Shown here in pieces: positions 32,434-41,945 of a DNA stretch of 64,000 nt. The notes under the pieces are model-generated. The model had not been told where the DNA came from, did no database searches, and saw only the letters and a program-made list of their open reading frames with translations. Numbering within the stretch: position 1 is the stretch's first letter; every line of letters begins with the position of its first letter. Made by a program: the position numbers and the translations under genes. The stretch spans positions 310,001-374,000 of the forward strand of contig NZ_JANHDP010000004.1 in the NCBI RefSeq assembly GCF_024494695.1. The letters run 5' to 3'. This DNA comes from Natronoarchaeum rubrum. Lineage in GTDB: Archaea > Halobacteriota > Halobacteria > Halobacteriales > Natronoarchaeaceae.

Positions 32434-33702
32434 GTGATCCGGGACGACCGCGCGTACGAGATCGTTCTCTGGGGCGCCACGGGGTTCACGGGACGACTCG
32501 TCGCGGAACACCTGGCGGACCGCTACGACGCGGCCGACCTCGACTGGGCTATCGCCGGGCGAGATAGAGAGAAGCTGGAGACGCTGCGGGACGAGCTCGC
32601 CGAGATCGACCCCGACCGGGAGTCGCTCGATATTCTGGTCGGCGATGCCTTCGACCGCGAGCGTCTCGACGCCATCGCCGAGCGGACGCAGGTCGTCTGC
32701 ACCACGGTCGGACCGTACGCGAAGTACGGGTCGCCCCTCGTCGACGCCTGTGTCGAGAACGGCACTCATTACTGTGATCTGGCCGGCGAGGTCCCCTGGA
32801 TGCGCCGCGTGATCGACGAGCACCACGAGGACGCTCGCGATCAAGGGGTGCGAATCGTCCACTCCTGTGGCTTCGACTCGCTGCCGAGCGATCTCGGCAC
32901 GCTACTGGTCCAGACGCACGCCGAGGAGACCGTCGGAACGGCCTGTTCGACCGTCAAGTCGTTCGTCACGAGCAACTCGTTCAGTGTCAGCGGCGGGACG
33001 TTCGCCAGCATGCTCGAACTGTACGAGGAACTCTCCAGGAATCCCGAGGTCAGGGAGATCCTCCAAAATCCGTACTCCCTGGCCCCGAGCGGGGAGCGTA
33101 GCGGACCAGACGAAGGGAGCCAGCGGTTGCCGAGATACGACGGTGACGTCGGCCAGTGGACGGCGCCGTTCATCATGGCCGCGGTCAACGAGAAGACGGT
33201 CCACCGGTCCAACGCCCTTCTCGGATATCCGTGGGGACGTACGTTCCGATACGACGAGGTCGTCCCGACCGGGGCCGGGCCACTCGGAGCAGCCAGCGCG
33301 TCCGGTGTCGCGGGTGGGTTGGCACTGGCTACGGGAGCCATGGCGGTGTCGCCCGTCCGGAAGCTGGTCGACCAGTATCTGTTGCCGGACTCCGGCGAGG
33401 GACCGACTCGGGAGGAGATCGAAGGCGGAACGTTCGAGGTCAGATTGCTCGGCACCGGCCGGTCGCCCGAGACGAACGAGCAGTTCGCGGTGGAGGGCAC
33501 CGTCGCGGCGAATCGCGATCCCGGCTACGGCGCCACCGCTCGGATGATAGGGGAGTCCGCCGTTTGCCTGGCAAAGGGGGACACTGGCACCGCGCTGGAC
33601 GGAGGCGTGCTAACCCCGGCGTCGGGGATCGGGACGCCGCTCATCGATCGACTGGCGGACGTCGGGCTGTCGTTCGCAGTTGAGCGGGCGTCCGTGGAGT
33701 AG
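32434..33702 (+). CDS. Saccharopine dehydrogenase / trans-acting enoyl reductase family
   Basis: A 422-aa NAD(P)-binding oxidoreductase. The N-terminal Rossmann motif is LWGATGFTGRLVAEHLADRY; VVCTTVGPYAKYGSPLVDACVENGTHYCDLAGE is typical of the saccharopine-dehydrogenase-like enoyl reductases of actinobacteria and archaea. A Gly/Ala-rich hydrophobic stretch around residue ~290 suggests membrane association. It probably reduces a lipid or prenyl intermediate. The start is a GTG at 32434, ~28 bases after a TTAAC element, so it may be leaderless. Confidence 0.85.
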   Translation: MIRDDRAYEIVLWGATGFTGRLVAEHLADRYDAADLDWAIAGRDREKLETLRDELAEIDPDRESLDILVGDAFDRERLDAIAERTQVVCTTVGPYAKYGSPLVDACVENGTHYCDLAGEVPWMRRVIDEHHEDARDQGVRIVHSCGFDSLPSDLGTLLVQTHAEETVGTACSTVKSFVTSNSFSVSGGTFASMLELYEELSRNPEVREILQNPYSLAPSGERSGPDEGSQRLPRYDGDVGQWTAPFIMAAVNEKTVHRSNALLGYPWGRTFRYDEVVPTGAGPLGAASASGVAGGLALATGAMAVSPVRKLVDQYLLPDSGEGPTREEIEGGTFEVRLLGTGRSPETNEQFAVEGTVAANRDPGYGATARMIGESAVCLAKGDTGTALDGGVLTPASGIGTPLIDRLADVGLSFAVERASVE

Positions 33703-33787
33703 CCAGCGCTTCACTGCGCCCCGCCGAAGGGCGAGGAGGCGTCACAGCGTGGCCTCGCTGGCAACATCCCGGCTCGCGCCGACGTCG

Positions 33788-34759
33788 CTACTCGTGCCCG
33801 AAGACGGGGACCGGATGATACGGTTCCTCCAGGTACTCCACGTCCGAGTCCGAGAGATCGATCTCCAGCGCCTCGACGGCGGCTTCGAGGTGCTCGATGC
33901 TCGACGTCCCGACGATCGGTGCGTCGACGTTGTCGTTCTGGAAGTGCCACGCGAGCGCGATCTGGGCCATCGTGACGCCCTTTTCCTCGGCGAGTTCCTC
34001 GACGCGCCCGTTGATCTCCTCGCTGGCGGGCCCTTCGTGATACGGCGTGCCGTAGTCGATCTCGTGCTCGCCCCGGGCGGTTTCGGTGAACTCGTCGTGC
34101 GGTCGCGTCAGGTAGCCAGCCCCCAGCGGCGACCACGGCATGACGCCGACGTTCTCCCGGTCGCAGATCGGGTACATCTCGCGTTCCTCCTCGCGGTAGG
34201 TCAGGTGATACAGGTTCTGCATCGTCTCGAAGCGGGCCAGCCCCTCGCGCTTCGAGACGTCGAGCGCCCGCTGGAACTGGTGGGCCCACATCGACGAGGC
34301 GCCGATGTGCCGGACGTCGCCTCGACGCACGGCGTCGTCGAGCGCCCGGAGCGTCGTCTCGATCGGCGTGTCGTAGTCCCACCGGTGGATCTGGTAGAGG
34401 TCCACCGTGTCCATCCCCAGGCGATCGAGCGAGTGTTCGAGTTCCTGCTCGATGGTCTTGCGCGAGAGCCCCGTCGCGTTGCGGTGCTCCTTGGCGCCGG
34501 CGAAGCGGACCTTGGTCGCGACGACCTGCTCGTCCCGATCGTACTCCGCGAGAACGTCGCCGAGGATTTCCTCGCTCTCACCCGACGAGTAGGCGTTGGC
34601 CGTGTCGAAGAAGTTGACCCCCAGTTCGATCGCCCGCTCGACGAGTTCGCGCCCCTCGTCGGCGTCCAGCATCCAGTCGTCCTGGCTGCCGAAGCTCATG
34701 CAGCCCAGACAGATCTTCGAGACCTCCATCCCCGTCGAACCGAGTGTGGTGTACTCCAT
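33788..34759 (-). CDS. Aldo/keto reductase (AKR, YajO/Tas-like)
   Basis: A 323-aa NADPH-dependent oxidoreductase. The catalytic tetrad residues are in NFFDTANAYSSGESEE (Asp, Tyr), VATKVRF (Lys) and LYQIHRWD (His). The N-terminus MEYTTLGSTGMEVSKICLG is the usual first beta hairpin. It is longer than the AKR at the window's start and of a different subfamily. The natural substrate is unknown. Confidence 0.92.
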   Translation of the reverse strand: MEYTTLGSTGMEVSKICLGCMSFGSQDDWMLDADEGRELVERAIELGVNFFDTANAYSSGESEEILGDVLAEYDRDEQVVATKVRFAGAKEHRNATGLSRKTIEQELEHSLDRLGMDTVDLYQIHRWDYDTPIETTLRALDDAVRRGDVRHIGASSMWAHQFQRALDVSKREGLARFETMQNLYHLTYREEEREMYPICDRENVGVMPWSPLGAGYLTRPHDEFTETARGEHEIDYGTPYHEGPASEEINGRVEELAEEKGVTMAQIALAWHFQNDNVDAPIVGTSSIEHLEAAVEALEIDLSDSDVEYLEEPYHPVPVFGHE

Positions 34760-34861
34760 CTAAACTGGCAGTGGGAGATTACTTGCATATACTTACCGTT
34801 GGGTTTCGCGAGCAGATCTCGGCATGAAACCGATACCGAATTTTGTCCGGCAGCCGAACCG

Positions 34862-35377
34862 ATGGGCATGTTCCGTCGCGCTCGCGAACTCGGACCGCCG
34901 CTGCTGGTGCCGCTGGCGTGGACGTTCGTCGCCGCCGCTCAGGTCGGCGTCGTCGCCGATCGGACGATCTTCATCGCGCTCGTCGTGATGAGCGTCCTGC
35001 TCGCGGGCTTCGCGGCGACCGGCCGCGACGACATGCGATCCGGGACGCTGCTCGTCTGGTGGCGCATCATCGCCGTCGGGACGGTCGTGACGCTGTGTGG
35101 CGTCGCCGGGTTCCTGCTCGGTCCGCGCGACGAGCGCCTCCTGACGATCGCGCTGGTCGGCTGGATGCTGCTTCCGGCCGTCGGATTCGTCGAGACCGGA
35201 CGCAGAGTCACTGCGGGGGCCTGGATTTACGCGGCCGGCGCCGTCGGATGTGCCGTCGGCGCCGTGCTGTACGGCTGGGGCCTCGCGGTCGCGTCTGACC
35301 CGGGAATGCTCGCGGGACTCGCACTCGTCGGTGCCGGCCAGACTGCGGGGATCCTCGATGCCGCGCTCCGGTCCTGA
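34862..35377 (+). CDS. Membrane protein of unknown function (171 aa)
   Basis: A 171-aa polytopic membrane protein with about five hydrophobic segments (PLAWTFVAAAQVGVV, IFIALVVMSVLLAGFAA, WWRIIAVGTVVTLCGVAGFLLG and two later). I recognise no family. ATG 34862 (MGMFRRARELG) gives a positive-inside N-terminus; the much longer frame upstream is antisense to the aldo/keto reductase. Confidence 0.65.
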   Translation: MGMFRRARELGPPLLVPLAWTFVAAAQVGVVADRTIFIALVVMSVLLAGFAATGRDDMRSGTLLVWWRIIAVGTVVTLCGVAGFLLGPRDERLLTIALVGWMLLPAVGFVETGRRVTAGAWIYAAGAVGCAVGAVLYGWGLAVASDPGMLAGLALVGAGQTAGILDAALRS

Positions 35378-35462
35378 ACGCGGAGGGTGACCACTGCCGT
35401 TTCGATCGATGACAGGGGGAGGTTATGATTGCATGGATCGTACCCCCAGACGGGGGATACCC

Positions 35463-35930
35463 ATGAATTTCGACGAGTTCACAGGAGAGGTTCAGCACCG
35501 ACTCGAACTCCCGGGCACCGGCGAGACGGTGCGGGCGATCCGAGCCACGTTGATGACGCTCGGACGGCGCATCCCAGAAGGGAACGCTGAAGACCTCGCG
35601 GCCTCGCTCCCGATGGAGATCAAGTGGTTCCTGACCGGTGCCGTCCACGACCACGGCCAACGGTTCGGCTGGAGCGAGTTCGTTTCGCGCGTCAGCGAGA
35701 TCGAGCAGACCGACAGATCGGCGGCGGCCTACCACGCCAAAGTCATCGTGGACCTCGTCAGTACGGTAGTGCCGCCGTCGGACTTTCAGCAACTGCGCGA
35801 TCAGCTCCCGGAGAGCGAAGACGACGAGAACTGGCACAAACTATTCGAGGTCGTCGACGCCGGAGGCTGGGGCGACGCCGAGGAAGCACAGACCGGCGGC
35901 GGTCCGCAATCCCCCGGCGATCAAGAGTGA
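35463..35930 (+). CDS. DUF2267 protein
   Basis: A 155-aa soluble protein of the DUF2267 family: MNFDEFTGEVQHRLELPGTGE, then RAIRATLMTLGRRIPEGNAEDLAASLPMEIKWFLTG. The family is a repeated four-helix unit found in bacteria and archaea with unknown function, often beside stress genes. The tail after ~135 is low-complexity. Confidence 0.85.
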   Translation: MNFDEFTGEVQHRLELPGTGETVRAIRATLMTLGRRIPEGNAEDLAASLPMEIKWFLTGAVHDHGQRFGWSEFVSRVSEIEQTDRSAAAYHAKVIVDLVSTVVPPSDFQQLRDQLPESEDDENWHKLFEVVDAGGWGDAEEAQTGGGPQSPGDQE

Positions 35931-36036
35931 CTCTCCGATCGGTCGGTTCAGGCGTCCCGGCGCGGCTCGCCTCGGAACGTACGGCGGATCGGGGACGAGT
36001 ACGGTGAGCGCGAGACACCTCGCAGGCCGGCCCTGA

Positions 36037-37290
36037 ATGGTCGAACCGGGAGCCGATCCGCTCGGATTGCTGGTGTTCCGGGTTGCGATCGCGTTCGGGA
36101 TCGGCGCGCTCATCGGGATGGAACGGGAGCAGAGCGACTCGGGCGGGACGTTCGCTGGGAGCCGGACGTTTCCGCTGTTCGGACTCCTCGGCGCGCTCGT
36201 CCAGGCGTTCTTTCCGGCGATGCTGCCCGTGGCGTTAGTCGCGATCGCGGTCCCGCTGACCGTCGCGTACGCGGGGAAGATCTGGATCGAACGCGACGTC
36301 GGCCTCACGACGCTGACCGTTGCGCAGCTCACGGTCGTCCTCGGGGCGCTGACGACGCACTCGGAACGCGGAGCCGTCCTCGCCATCATCGTCGGCGGCG
36401 TCGTCACCGTGCTGCTCTCGGAGAAAGGAACGGTCCATCAGTTCGCCGATCGAATCGCGGAGCCGGAACGCCGGGCTTCGGTCAAGTTCATCCTCGTCGT
36501 GCTGGTCGTACTCCCGCTGATGCCGGATCGCGAACTCGACGCCCTGTACGGGCTCAACCCGCGGTTCGTCTGGCTCATGGTCGTGTTCGTCACCGGGCTG
36601 AGCTTCGCGGCCTACGTTCTGGCCCGGACGGTCGGGGCCAGACGGGGGATCGCACTGACCGGCGTACTTGGCGGGTTCGTCTCCTCGACCGCGACGACGG
36701 TCTCGATGGCCGAGCGGGCGAGCGAGACGCCTCCGCTCTACCGAGTGTGTGCGTTCTCGACGATCGTCGCGTCGATCGTGATGTTCCCCCGTGCGCTCAT
36801 CGAGATCGCCGTCGTCAACCGGGCGCTGCTCCCCTACGTCGCCGTCCCGCTCGGCGCGATGACCGGGATCGGAGCGGCCGTCGCCGCCGTCGTCTACCGG
36901 AGAGGCGCCACGGGCGCGGACATCGATACCGAAATCGAGAACCCGTTCCGTCTGCAACCGGCGCTGTTCTTCGGAGCGGTCTTCGCACTCGTCCTGCTCG
37001 TGTCCGAGTCAGCACACTCGTGGCTCGGCGCGTCGGGGATCTACGCGACGGCGTTCCTCTCGGGACTCGCCGACGTGGACGCCATCACGCTCACGCTGAG
37101 CAGGCTCGCCGCCGAAGGCGAGATTCCCCGGAGCGTCGCGGCGATCGGGATCGTCATCGGCGCCATCGCGAACACCCTCGTGAAGATCGGGCTCGCGTGG
37201 CTTCTGGGAACCAGGGAACTCGCTCGCATCGTGCTCGTCGCACTCGGGGCAGCCTCGGTCGCCGGGCTCCTGTTCGTCGTGGCCGCGTAA
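36037..37290 (+). CDS. MgtC/SapB-family protein with DUF4010 domain
   Basis: A 417-aa membrane protein. Residues ~10-140 are the MgtC/SapB domain (RVAIAFGIGALIGMEREQ, SRTFPLFGLLGAL), and ~170-415 are the DUF4010 domain with about eight transmembrane segments (FLSGLADVDAITLTLSRLA). Two-domain proteins of this kind are thought to act in ion homeostasis, but transport has not been proven. It is followed by the convergent ZIP transporter gene. Confidence 0.9.
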   Translation: MVEPGADPLGLLVFRVAIAFGIGALIGMEREQSDSGGTFAGSRTFPLFGLLGALVQAFFPAMLPVALVAIAVPLTVAYAGKIWIERDVGLTTLTVAQLTVVLGALTTHSERGAVLAIIVGGVVTVLLSEKGTVHQFADRIAEPERRASVKFILVVLVVLPLMPDRELDALYGLNPRFVWLMVVFVTGLSFAAYVLARTVGARRGIALTGVLGGFVSSTATTVSMAERASETPPLYRVCAFSTIVASIVMFPRALIEIAVVNRALLPYVAVPLGAMTGIGAAVAAVVYRRGATGADIDTEIENPFRLQPALFFGAVFALVLLVSESAHSWLGASGIYATAFLSGLADVDAITLTLSRLAAEGEIPRSVAAIGIVIGAIANTLVKIGLAWLLGTRELARIVLVALGAASVAGLLFVVAA

Positions 37291-37371
37291 ACGGGGGCGA
37301 GAAACGCGACTCTTCCACCCGCTCGGACGCACGGTTCGACGCGCCTGTCGTCCGTGCTCCTGTGTCAGCCC

Positions 37372-38205
37372 TCACCCCAGACTGATGTCGAGGTAGAGCA
37401 TCCCGATCACGCCGGCCATCAACCCGAGCGTCGCGACGCGCTCGTAGCCGTGGGTGTGGGTTTCCGGGATGATCTCGTCGGAGATGACGAACAGCATCGC
37501 GCCCGCCGCGAACCCCATCGCGTAGGGCAACAGCGGCTCGACGACGCTGACCGCCAGCGCGCCCAGCACCGCGAGAGGGATTTCGACGACCCCCGACCGA
37601 ATCCCGGCGAAGACCGCGTAGAAGCGTCGATCCAGTCCGGCGTTGATCGCGGCTACCGAGACGGCGAGCCCTTCGGGGATGTTCTGGACGCCGATCGCCA
37701 GCATCAGCGGAATCGCGGTCTCGACGTCGCCGGAGCCGAAGCCGACGCCGACCGCCAGTCCCTCGGGCATGTTGTGGAGCGTGATCGCCAGGATGAACAG
37801 GACGACGGGCGCCAACCGCTCGCTGTCGAGAGGGAGCGACGTGCTGGGGTCGGCTTCGTCCGGCCGCCTGTTTCCCGTCAGCAGGTAGTGCGCGTGCGGA
37901 ACGAGGCCGTCGGCCCGGTCGAGAAAGAGCGCTCCGAGCGCGACGCCCGCCAGCGTGGGGATCGGATTCCCGCCGGAGTACTGCTCGATTCCCGGGATGA
38001 TGAGACTCGTAAACGCCGCGGCGAGCATCACGCCGGCAGCGAACCCGAGCGCGCCGTCGAGCGCGCGCTCCGACGGATCACGCCAGACGAGCACCAGCGA
38101 CGCGCCGAGCAGATTCAGCGACGCGATGACGATCCCGCCGACGAGCCCCTGGATCACCGGATCCTGCCCGGCGATCCGGACGAACAGGTCGACGACAGCG
38201 CTCAT
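37372..38205 (-). CDS. ZIP-family metal transporter
   Basis: A 277-aa integral membrane protein for uptake of zinc or another divalent metal. The metal-path motifs are HNMPEGLAVGVGFG and QNIPEGLAVSVAA on adjacent helices, with about eight transmembrane segments. A polar loop (residues ~105-125, GNRRPDEADPSTS) corresponds to the variable metal-binding loop but has no His cluster. Convergent with the MgtC/DUF4010 gene; shared metal homeostasis is possible. Confidence 0.92.
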   Translation of the reverse strand: MSAVVDLFVRIAGQDPVIQGLVGGIVIASLNLLGASLVLVWRDPSERALDGALGFAAGVMLAAAFTSLIIPGIEQYSGGNPIPTLAGVALGALFLDRADGLVPHAHYLLTGNRRPDEADPSTSLPLDSERLAPVVLFILAITLHNMPEGLAVGVGFGSGDVETAIPLMLAIGVQNIPEGLAVSVAAINAGLDRRFYAVFAGIRSGVVEIPLAVLGALAVSVVEPLLPYAMGFAAGAMLFVISDEIIPETHTHGYERVATLGLMAGVIGMLYLDISLG

Positions 38206-38428
38206 CGGTCTACCCCGCGAACGATCGATCGGATCCCGTCGCGTCGACGCTCACGCAGGCTCATCCACGAGAGATACGTCGATGATGGTCAAATAACTCG
38301 GAGTTTCGTCCCGCTGCACATCGAGTACGAGCGCTTCGGTGACACGACCGGCGGAGATTCCCATACTGCCGCAACCATCATAGATGATTATTAACGTTTG
38401 TGTCGTCCCTCCTCGTGGGGGAGTCCCT

Positions 38429-38851
38429 ATGCCAGTAGAAAATCTTGCACGCAGCGACGTCGTCACGGCGAGTACAGAGACGTCAATCGGCGAACTCGCA
38501 TCGACTATGGACGACGCCGACGTCGGAAGCGTCGTGATCGTCGACGGCGAGACGCCGCGGGGGATCGTCACCGACCGCGATCTGACCGTTCGCGTGTTGG
38601 CCGAGGAGGACGACGCGAGCGATCTCGACGCCGAAGACGTGATGTCGAGCGACCTCTGTACGATCGAGAGCGGTTCCGGCTTCTATCAGGCGACGCAGCT
38701 GATGGCCGAGCACGGCGTCCGTCGACTGCCGGTGTGCGACGCCGACGGCGCGCTGGCCGGACTCGTCACGGTCGACGATCTGAACGAACTGCTCGCCGAC
38801 GAGCACGAACAGCTAGCCGAGGTGATCCGCGCCCAGCGGCCGCCCTACTGA
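38429..38851 (+). CDS. Tandem CBS-domain protein
   Basis: A 140-aa protein made only of a CBS pair (residues ~1-60, VGSVVIVDGETPRGIVTDRDL; ~70-125, GVRRLPVCDADGALAGLVTVDDL). Such stand-alone pairs bind adenosine nucleotides or SAM and regulate partner proteins. The ATG at 38429 is ~35 bases after ATTATTAAC, a strong TATA box. The next gene on the other strand is a universal stress protein. Confidence 0.92.
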   Translation: MPVENLARSDVVTASTETSIGELASTMDDADVGSVVIVDGETPRGIVTDRDLTVRVLAEEDDASDLDAEDVMSSDLCTIESGSGFYQATQLMAEHGVRRLPVCDADGALAGLVTVDDLNELLADEHEQLAEVIRAQRPPY

Positions 38852-38892
38852 GAGCCGTCAGCGAGAGACGAGCGTCGACGCGGGCGTCGGCG

Positions 38893-39345
38893 CTACTCGT
38901 CTCGCTCGGGCGTCTTGACGACCGACACTGGACGGCTGGTTCGCCGCGCGACGCGCTCGGTGACGCTCCCGAGCAGCCGGCGGTACTCGCCGGTGCGTTC
39001 CTCGGTACCCAGCACGACCACGTCGACGTCTTCGTCGGCCGCGTACTCGAGAATTTCCTCGTGGGGGACGCCCCGCGTCAGCGTCGAGACGCACTCGACG
39101 TTCTCGTCGGCCGCTCGCTCCGCGACGCGGGCCAGTGCGTCCTCGCCCTCGTGTTCGAGCGCCGCCTCCAGCCCTTCGCTGTCGTGGACGTACTCGTCGC
39201 CGCCGTACGACGAGTACACGTCCTCGTCGATCACGTACAGCGCGTGCAGCCTCGCGCCGTGGACCGCTGCAAGGTCGACGGCGTGGTCGATTGCGAACTC
39301 CGATCCCCGCGTCCCGTCCGTCGGAATGAGTATGTCGTCGTACAC
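38893..39345 (-). CDS. Universal stress protein (UspA family)
   Basis: A ~150-aa single-domain UspA protein. The N-terminal strand is DDILIPTDG and the ATP-binding G-rich motif is GTEERTGEYRRLLGSVTERV. GTG 39345 gives the family start (M)YDDILIPTDG; an ATG at 39372 would add nine residues (MADERRCTP). It probably helps in stress survival; it lies convergent to the CBS gene and before the sugar-kinase/trehalose group. Confidence 0.88.
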   Translation of the reverse strand: MYDDILIPTDGTRGSEFAIDHAVDLAAVHGARLHALYVIDEDVYSSYGGDEYVHDSEGLEAALEHEGEDALARVAERAADENVECVSTLTRGVPHEEILEYAADEDVDVVVLGTEERTGEYRRLLGSVTERVARRTSRPVSVVKTPERDE

Positions 39346-39461
39346 GGGTGTACATCGACGCTCGTCGGCCATAATACGAGGTGGCGATTTCCAGGTTCTG
39401 CGAACGACGCGGGGCGCGCACAGACGGCGAAGAGGCAACAGCTGATCGGGGACGCCGCGAG

Positions 39462-40850
39462 CTACTGTTCTTGCTCGCGGCGATCCTCGGCGACGGCGAG
39501 CTCGAGCGTAAAACTCGACGCCGAGACGATGTCGCCGATGCCGACCGTCCCCGCGGGGTCTTCGACGACTCGGTTCGGACAGGCGACGAGTGTCGGCGTG
39601 CAGAGCGTGCCGTCGTCGGCCGTCTCGTCGACGTGCTCCGCGAGGCGTTCGATCGCCTCGCGCCCGTCCGTCGACGGGTCGTACGTCAACCCCGTCTCGA
39701 GATCGCTGGGAGCCGTGATGCTACCCCGAGCTGCCTTGGTTGCGGCGTTGACAGCGGCGAATTTCATCCCGCGCAGGACCGCCTCCGGGGAGAGATACGA
39801 GTCCATCACAGCGAGGTGATACTCCATCGCGTGCAATCGGATGCACCCGACGCCCAGGTCCTCCCGGAGTGCCGAGAGCATTCGGTAGTGGGTGAGTATC
39901 TCGTCGACTTCGAACGGTGCGTTGCTCGTCGGCTCGTCGTCCACGGCTTCGATTTCGGCGTCGTCGTGCAGGACGGCGAGTTCGCTGGCATCTGCACCGA
40001 TCACGTTCGCTTCCGGGAGGATCAACTCGTAGATGGCTTCTCTGAGGTCCTCGTCGTGGGTCACCGCGCACTCGATGTGCACTTTCGGATCGCCACCGGA
40101 GCGGAATCGGCGGACGACGTCCCGCGCGTGACGAAGCCGCTCCGCGTAGCCGTCGTCGACGTGAGCCGGGGTGAGATTGTGGTAGCCGGCCAACAGCGCC
40201 CCCTCGACTACCTCGCCGACCTGATCGACGTGTGCGTCGAGGGCGCCGGTCGTCAGGTCGAACTCCGGCGGTCTCGACGCGGCGATGAACCGGGTGTCCT
40301 CGGCCGCGCGCACGCCAAAGAGTTCGTCGCCGACGCCGAACTCGAACACCCAGTTGATCTTCGTCCGATCGGCGGCGGGGGCCTCCTCAAGCGGGACGAA
40401 CGTCACCTGCCCGTTCTCGACAGCCGGGTACCGCACCGCGTCTGAGCGGTCGAACATCGACAGCTGTCTGTCCGACAGCAGATACGTGTACGCGATCGGC
40501 GCTCCTCCCAGCGCGGAGACGAGGTTGGTTATGATCCCGGTCTGTCCGCCCATCTGCTGGACGTCGGAATCGAAACCGGACTCGAGTTCGGCGGCGAACT
40601 CGTCGGCCATCGCGACCTCGTCCCCTCGCCCGGCCGCCATCGCGTGCGTGATCGCCGCGGCGAGGTCTCGCTTCGAGGTCAACGGGCTCGGCGGGGCGCG
40701 CTCTCCGGGCGCCGTCGGTCGGTCGAGCGCCGATTCCAGCTCGGCGTCGACCCGGACGACGGCGTCGACGTTCGCGTTGTAGGCGACGAACACCGGAACC
40801 CCCTCCAGCGCGCGGAGGTCGGACTCCAGTCGGGAGCGATCGTATGTCAC
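39462..40850 (-). CDS. ADP-dependent glucokinase/phosphofructokinase family
   Basis: A 462-aa archaeal sugar kinase of the ADP-dependent ribokinase-like family, which phosphorylates glucose or fructose-6-phosphate using ADP. The phosphoryl-transfer motif GIGD has its Asp at D440 (VGIGDIVSASSF). N-terminal VPVFVAYNANVDAVV and GGQTGIITNLVSAL match the sugar-binding region. Most haloarchaea degrade glucose by the semiphosphorylative Entner-Doudoroff route, so the role here may be in gluconeogenic or storage-sugar turnover with the TreT-like neighbour. Which substrate it uses is undecided. Confidence 0.85.
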   Translation of the reverse strand: MTYDRSRLESDLRALEGVPVFVAYNANVDAVVRVDAELESALDRPTAPGERAPPSPLTSKRDLAAAITHAMAAGRGDEVAMADEFAAELESGFDSDVQQMGGQTGIITNLVSALGGAPIAYTYLLSDRQLSMFDRSDAVRYPAVENGQVTFVPLEEAPAADRTKINWVFEFGVGDELFGVRAAEDTRFIAASRPPEFDLTTGALDAHVDQVGEVVEGALLAGYHNLTPAHVDDGYAERLRHARDVVRRFRSGGDPKVHIECAVTHDEDLREAIYELILPEANVIGADASELAVLHDDAEIEAVDDEPTSNAPFEVDEILTHYRMLSALREDLGVGCIRLHAMEYHLAVMDSYLSPEAVLRGMKFAAVNAATKAARGSITAPSDLETGLTYDPSTDGREAIERLAEHVDETADDGTLCTPTLVACPNRVVEDPAGTVGIGDIVSASSFTLELAVAEDRREQEQ

Positions 40851-40998
40851 TTTGTGTCGTACTTCCCGGTGCAGTCACGTAACGCTGTGTGCCGCGCTGA
40901 CACTGCCTCCCGATCGATGCCGCTGTGAGCTCTCGACGCCGTCGCGTGGCGTCCGAGCGGCGAGTCGTGGGTCGTCGACGTGACGGCGGCCGCGTCGG

Positions 40999-41892
40999 TC
41001 ACGGCGACGCGGCGCTGACCGGGACACAGAGCACGGGGACCTCGGTCTGCCGGACGACGTTCTCGGTGACGCTGCCGAGGAACCACTGGCCGATCCCCGT
41101 CCGGCCGTGGGTGCCCATGACGATCAGGTCGACGTCGTTGTCGGTCGCGTACTCGGTGATCACGGTCGCCGGCGCCCCGTTCGCGATCGAACCGGAGACG
41201 CTGACGTCGGCCGATCGGGCGCGCTCCCGGACCGTTTCGAGCGCCCCTTCTCCGCGGCGTTCGAGTGCGTCGAGGAGCTCACTGGGGTCTTGCGCGCCGC
41301 CGAACGCGTTCGTGTCCACCGAGTACACGCTGTGTACCATCGAGTCCAGCAGCGTCGCGAGCGCGATCCCCCACTCGGCCGCGATCGCCGCCCCGTCGCT
41401 GCCGTCCGTCGGCAGCAGCACGTCGTCGAACGCCACGTCGTCGATCGCGGCGACGTCCGCGTCCGGCGGGACCGCGAGCACGGGCGTTCGCACCGTCCGG
41501 AGCACGTTCTCGGTGACGCTGCCGAGGAGGACTCGCTCGAGCCCCGAGCGACCCTTGGTGCCGATTGCGATGACGTCGATGTCGCGCCGGTGGGCGTACT
41601 CCCGGATCGACTGGAACGGCGTCCCCCGCTCGACGGTGGTCGTGACGTCGAGCTCTTCGTCGAACTCGCGCGTCAGTTTCGCGACCGTCTCGGTCGCCTC
41701 CTGCGCGTTCTCTTCGAGCGTCGAGAGGGAGCCGTCGTCGAGATCGTCCGTTTCGCCACCCGCTTCGACGACCGAGAGCACGTGCACGTCGGCGTCCGTC
41801 CGCGAGGCGAGCGCGATCCCGTACTTCGCGCCCGCGATCGCTCCCTCGCTGTCGTCCGTCGGGATCAGTATCGAGTCGATAACCCGGCTCAT
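40999..41892 (-). CDS. Universal stress protein, two Usp domains
   Basis: A 297-aa protein with two UspA domains. Domain 1 (~1-145) has SILIPTDDSEGAIAG and GTKGRSGLERVLLGSVTENV; domain 2 (~150-295) has DVLLPTDGSDGAAIAAEW and GTHGRTGIGQWFLGSVTENV. Both G-x2-G-x9-G-(S/T) motifs are intact, so both domains may bind ATP. It sits between the ADP-dependent kinase and the trehalose synthase genes. Confidence 0.92.
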   Translation of the reverse strand: MSRVIDSILIPTDDSEGAIAGAKYGIALASRTDADVHVLSVVEAGGETDDLDDGSLSTLEENAQEATETVAKLTREFDEELDVTTTVERGTPFQSIREYAHRRDIDVIAIGTKGRSGLERVLLGSVTENVLRTVRTPVLAVPPDADVAAIDDVAFDDVLLPTDGSDGAAIAAEWGIALATLLDSMVHSVYSVDTNAFGGAQDPSELLDALERRGEGALETVRERARSADVSVSGSIANGAPATVITEYATDNDVDLIVMGTHGRTGIGQWFLGSVTENVVRQTEVPVLCVPVSAASP

Positions 41893-41945
41893 GGGGATAC
41901 TGGAGCTTCGCCGGCTCGGAAGATAGTCGTGGGGGGAGACGGCGA

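Noticed and set aside
33680..34861. N-terminal extension of the 171-aa membrane protein
   Set aside because: It is antisense to the aldo/keto reductase and hydrophilic; the ATG at 34862 starts the membrane-protein part.
38377..38388. Short palindrome ATCAT-AG-ATGAT before the CBS gene
   Set aside because: 5-bp arms are too short to distinguish from chance in an AT-rich promoter.
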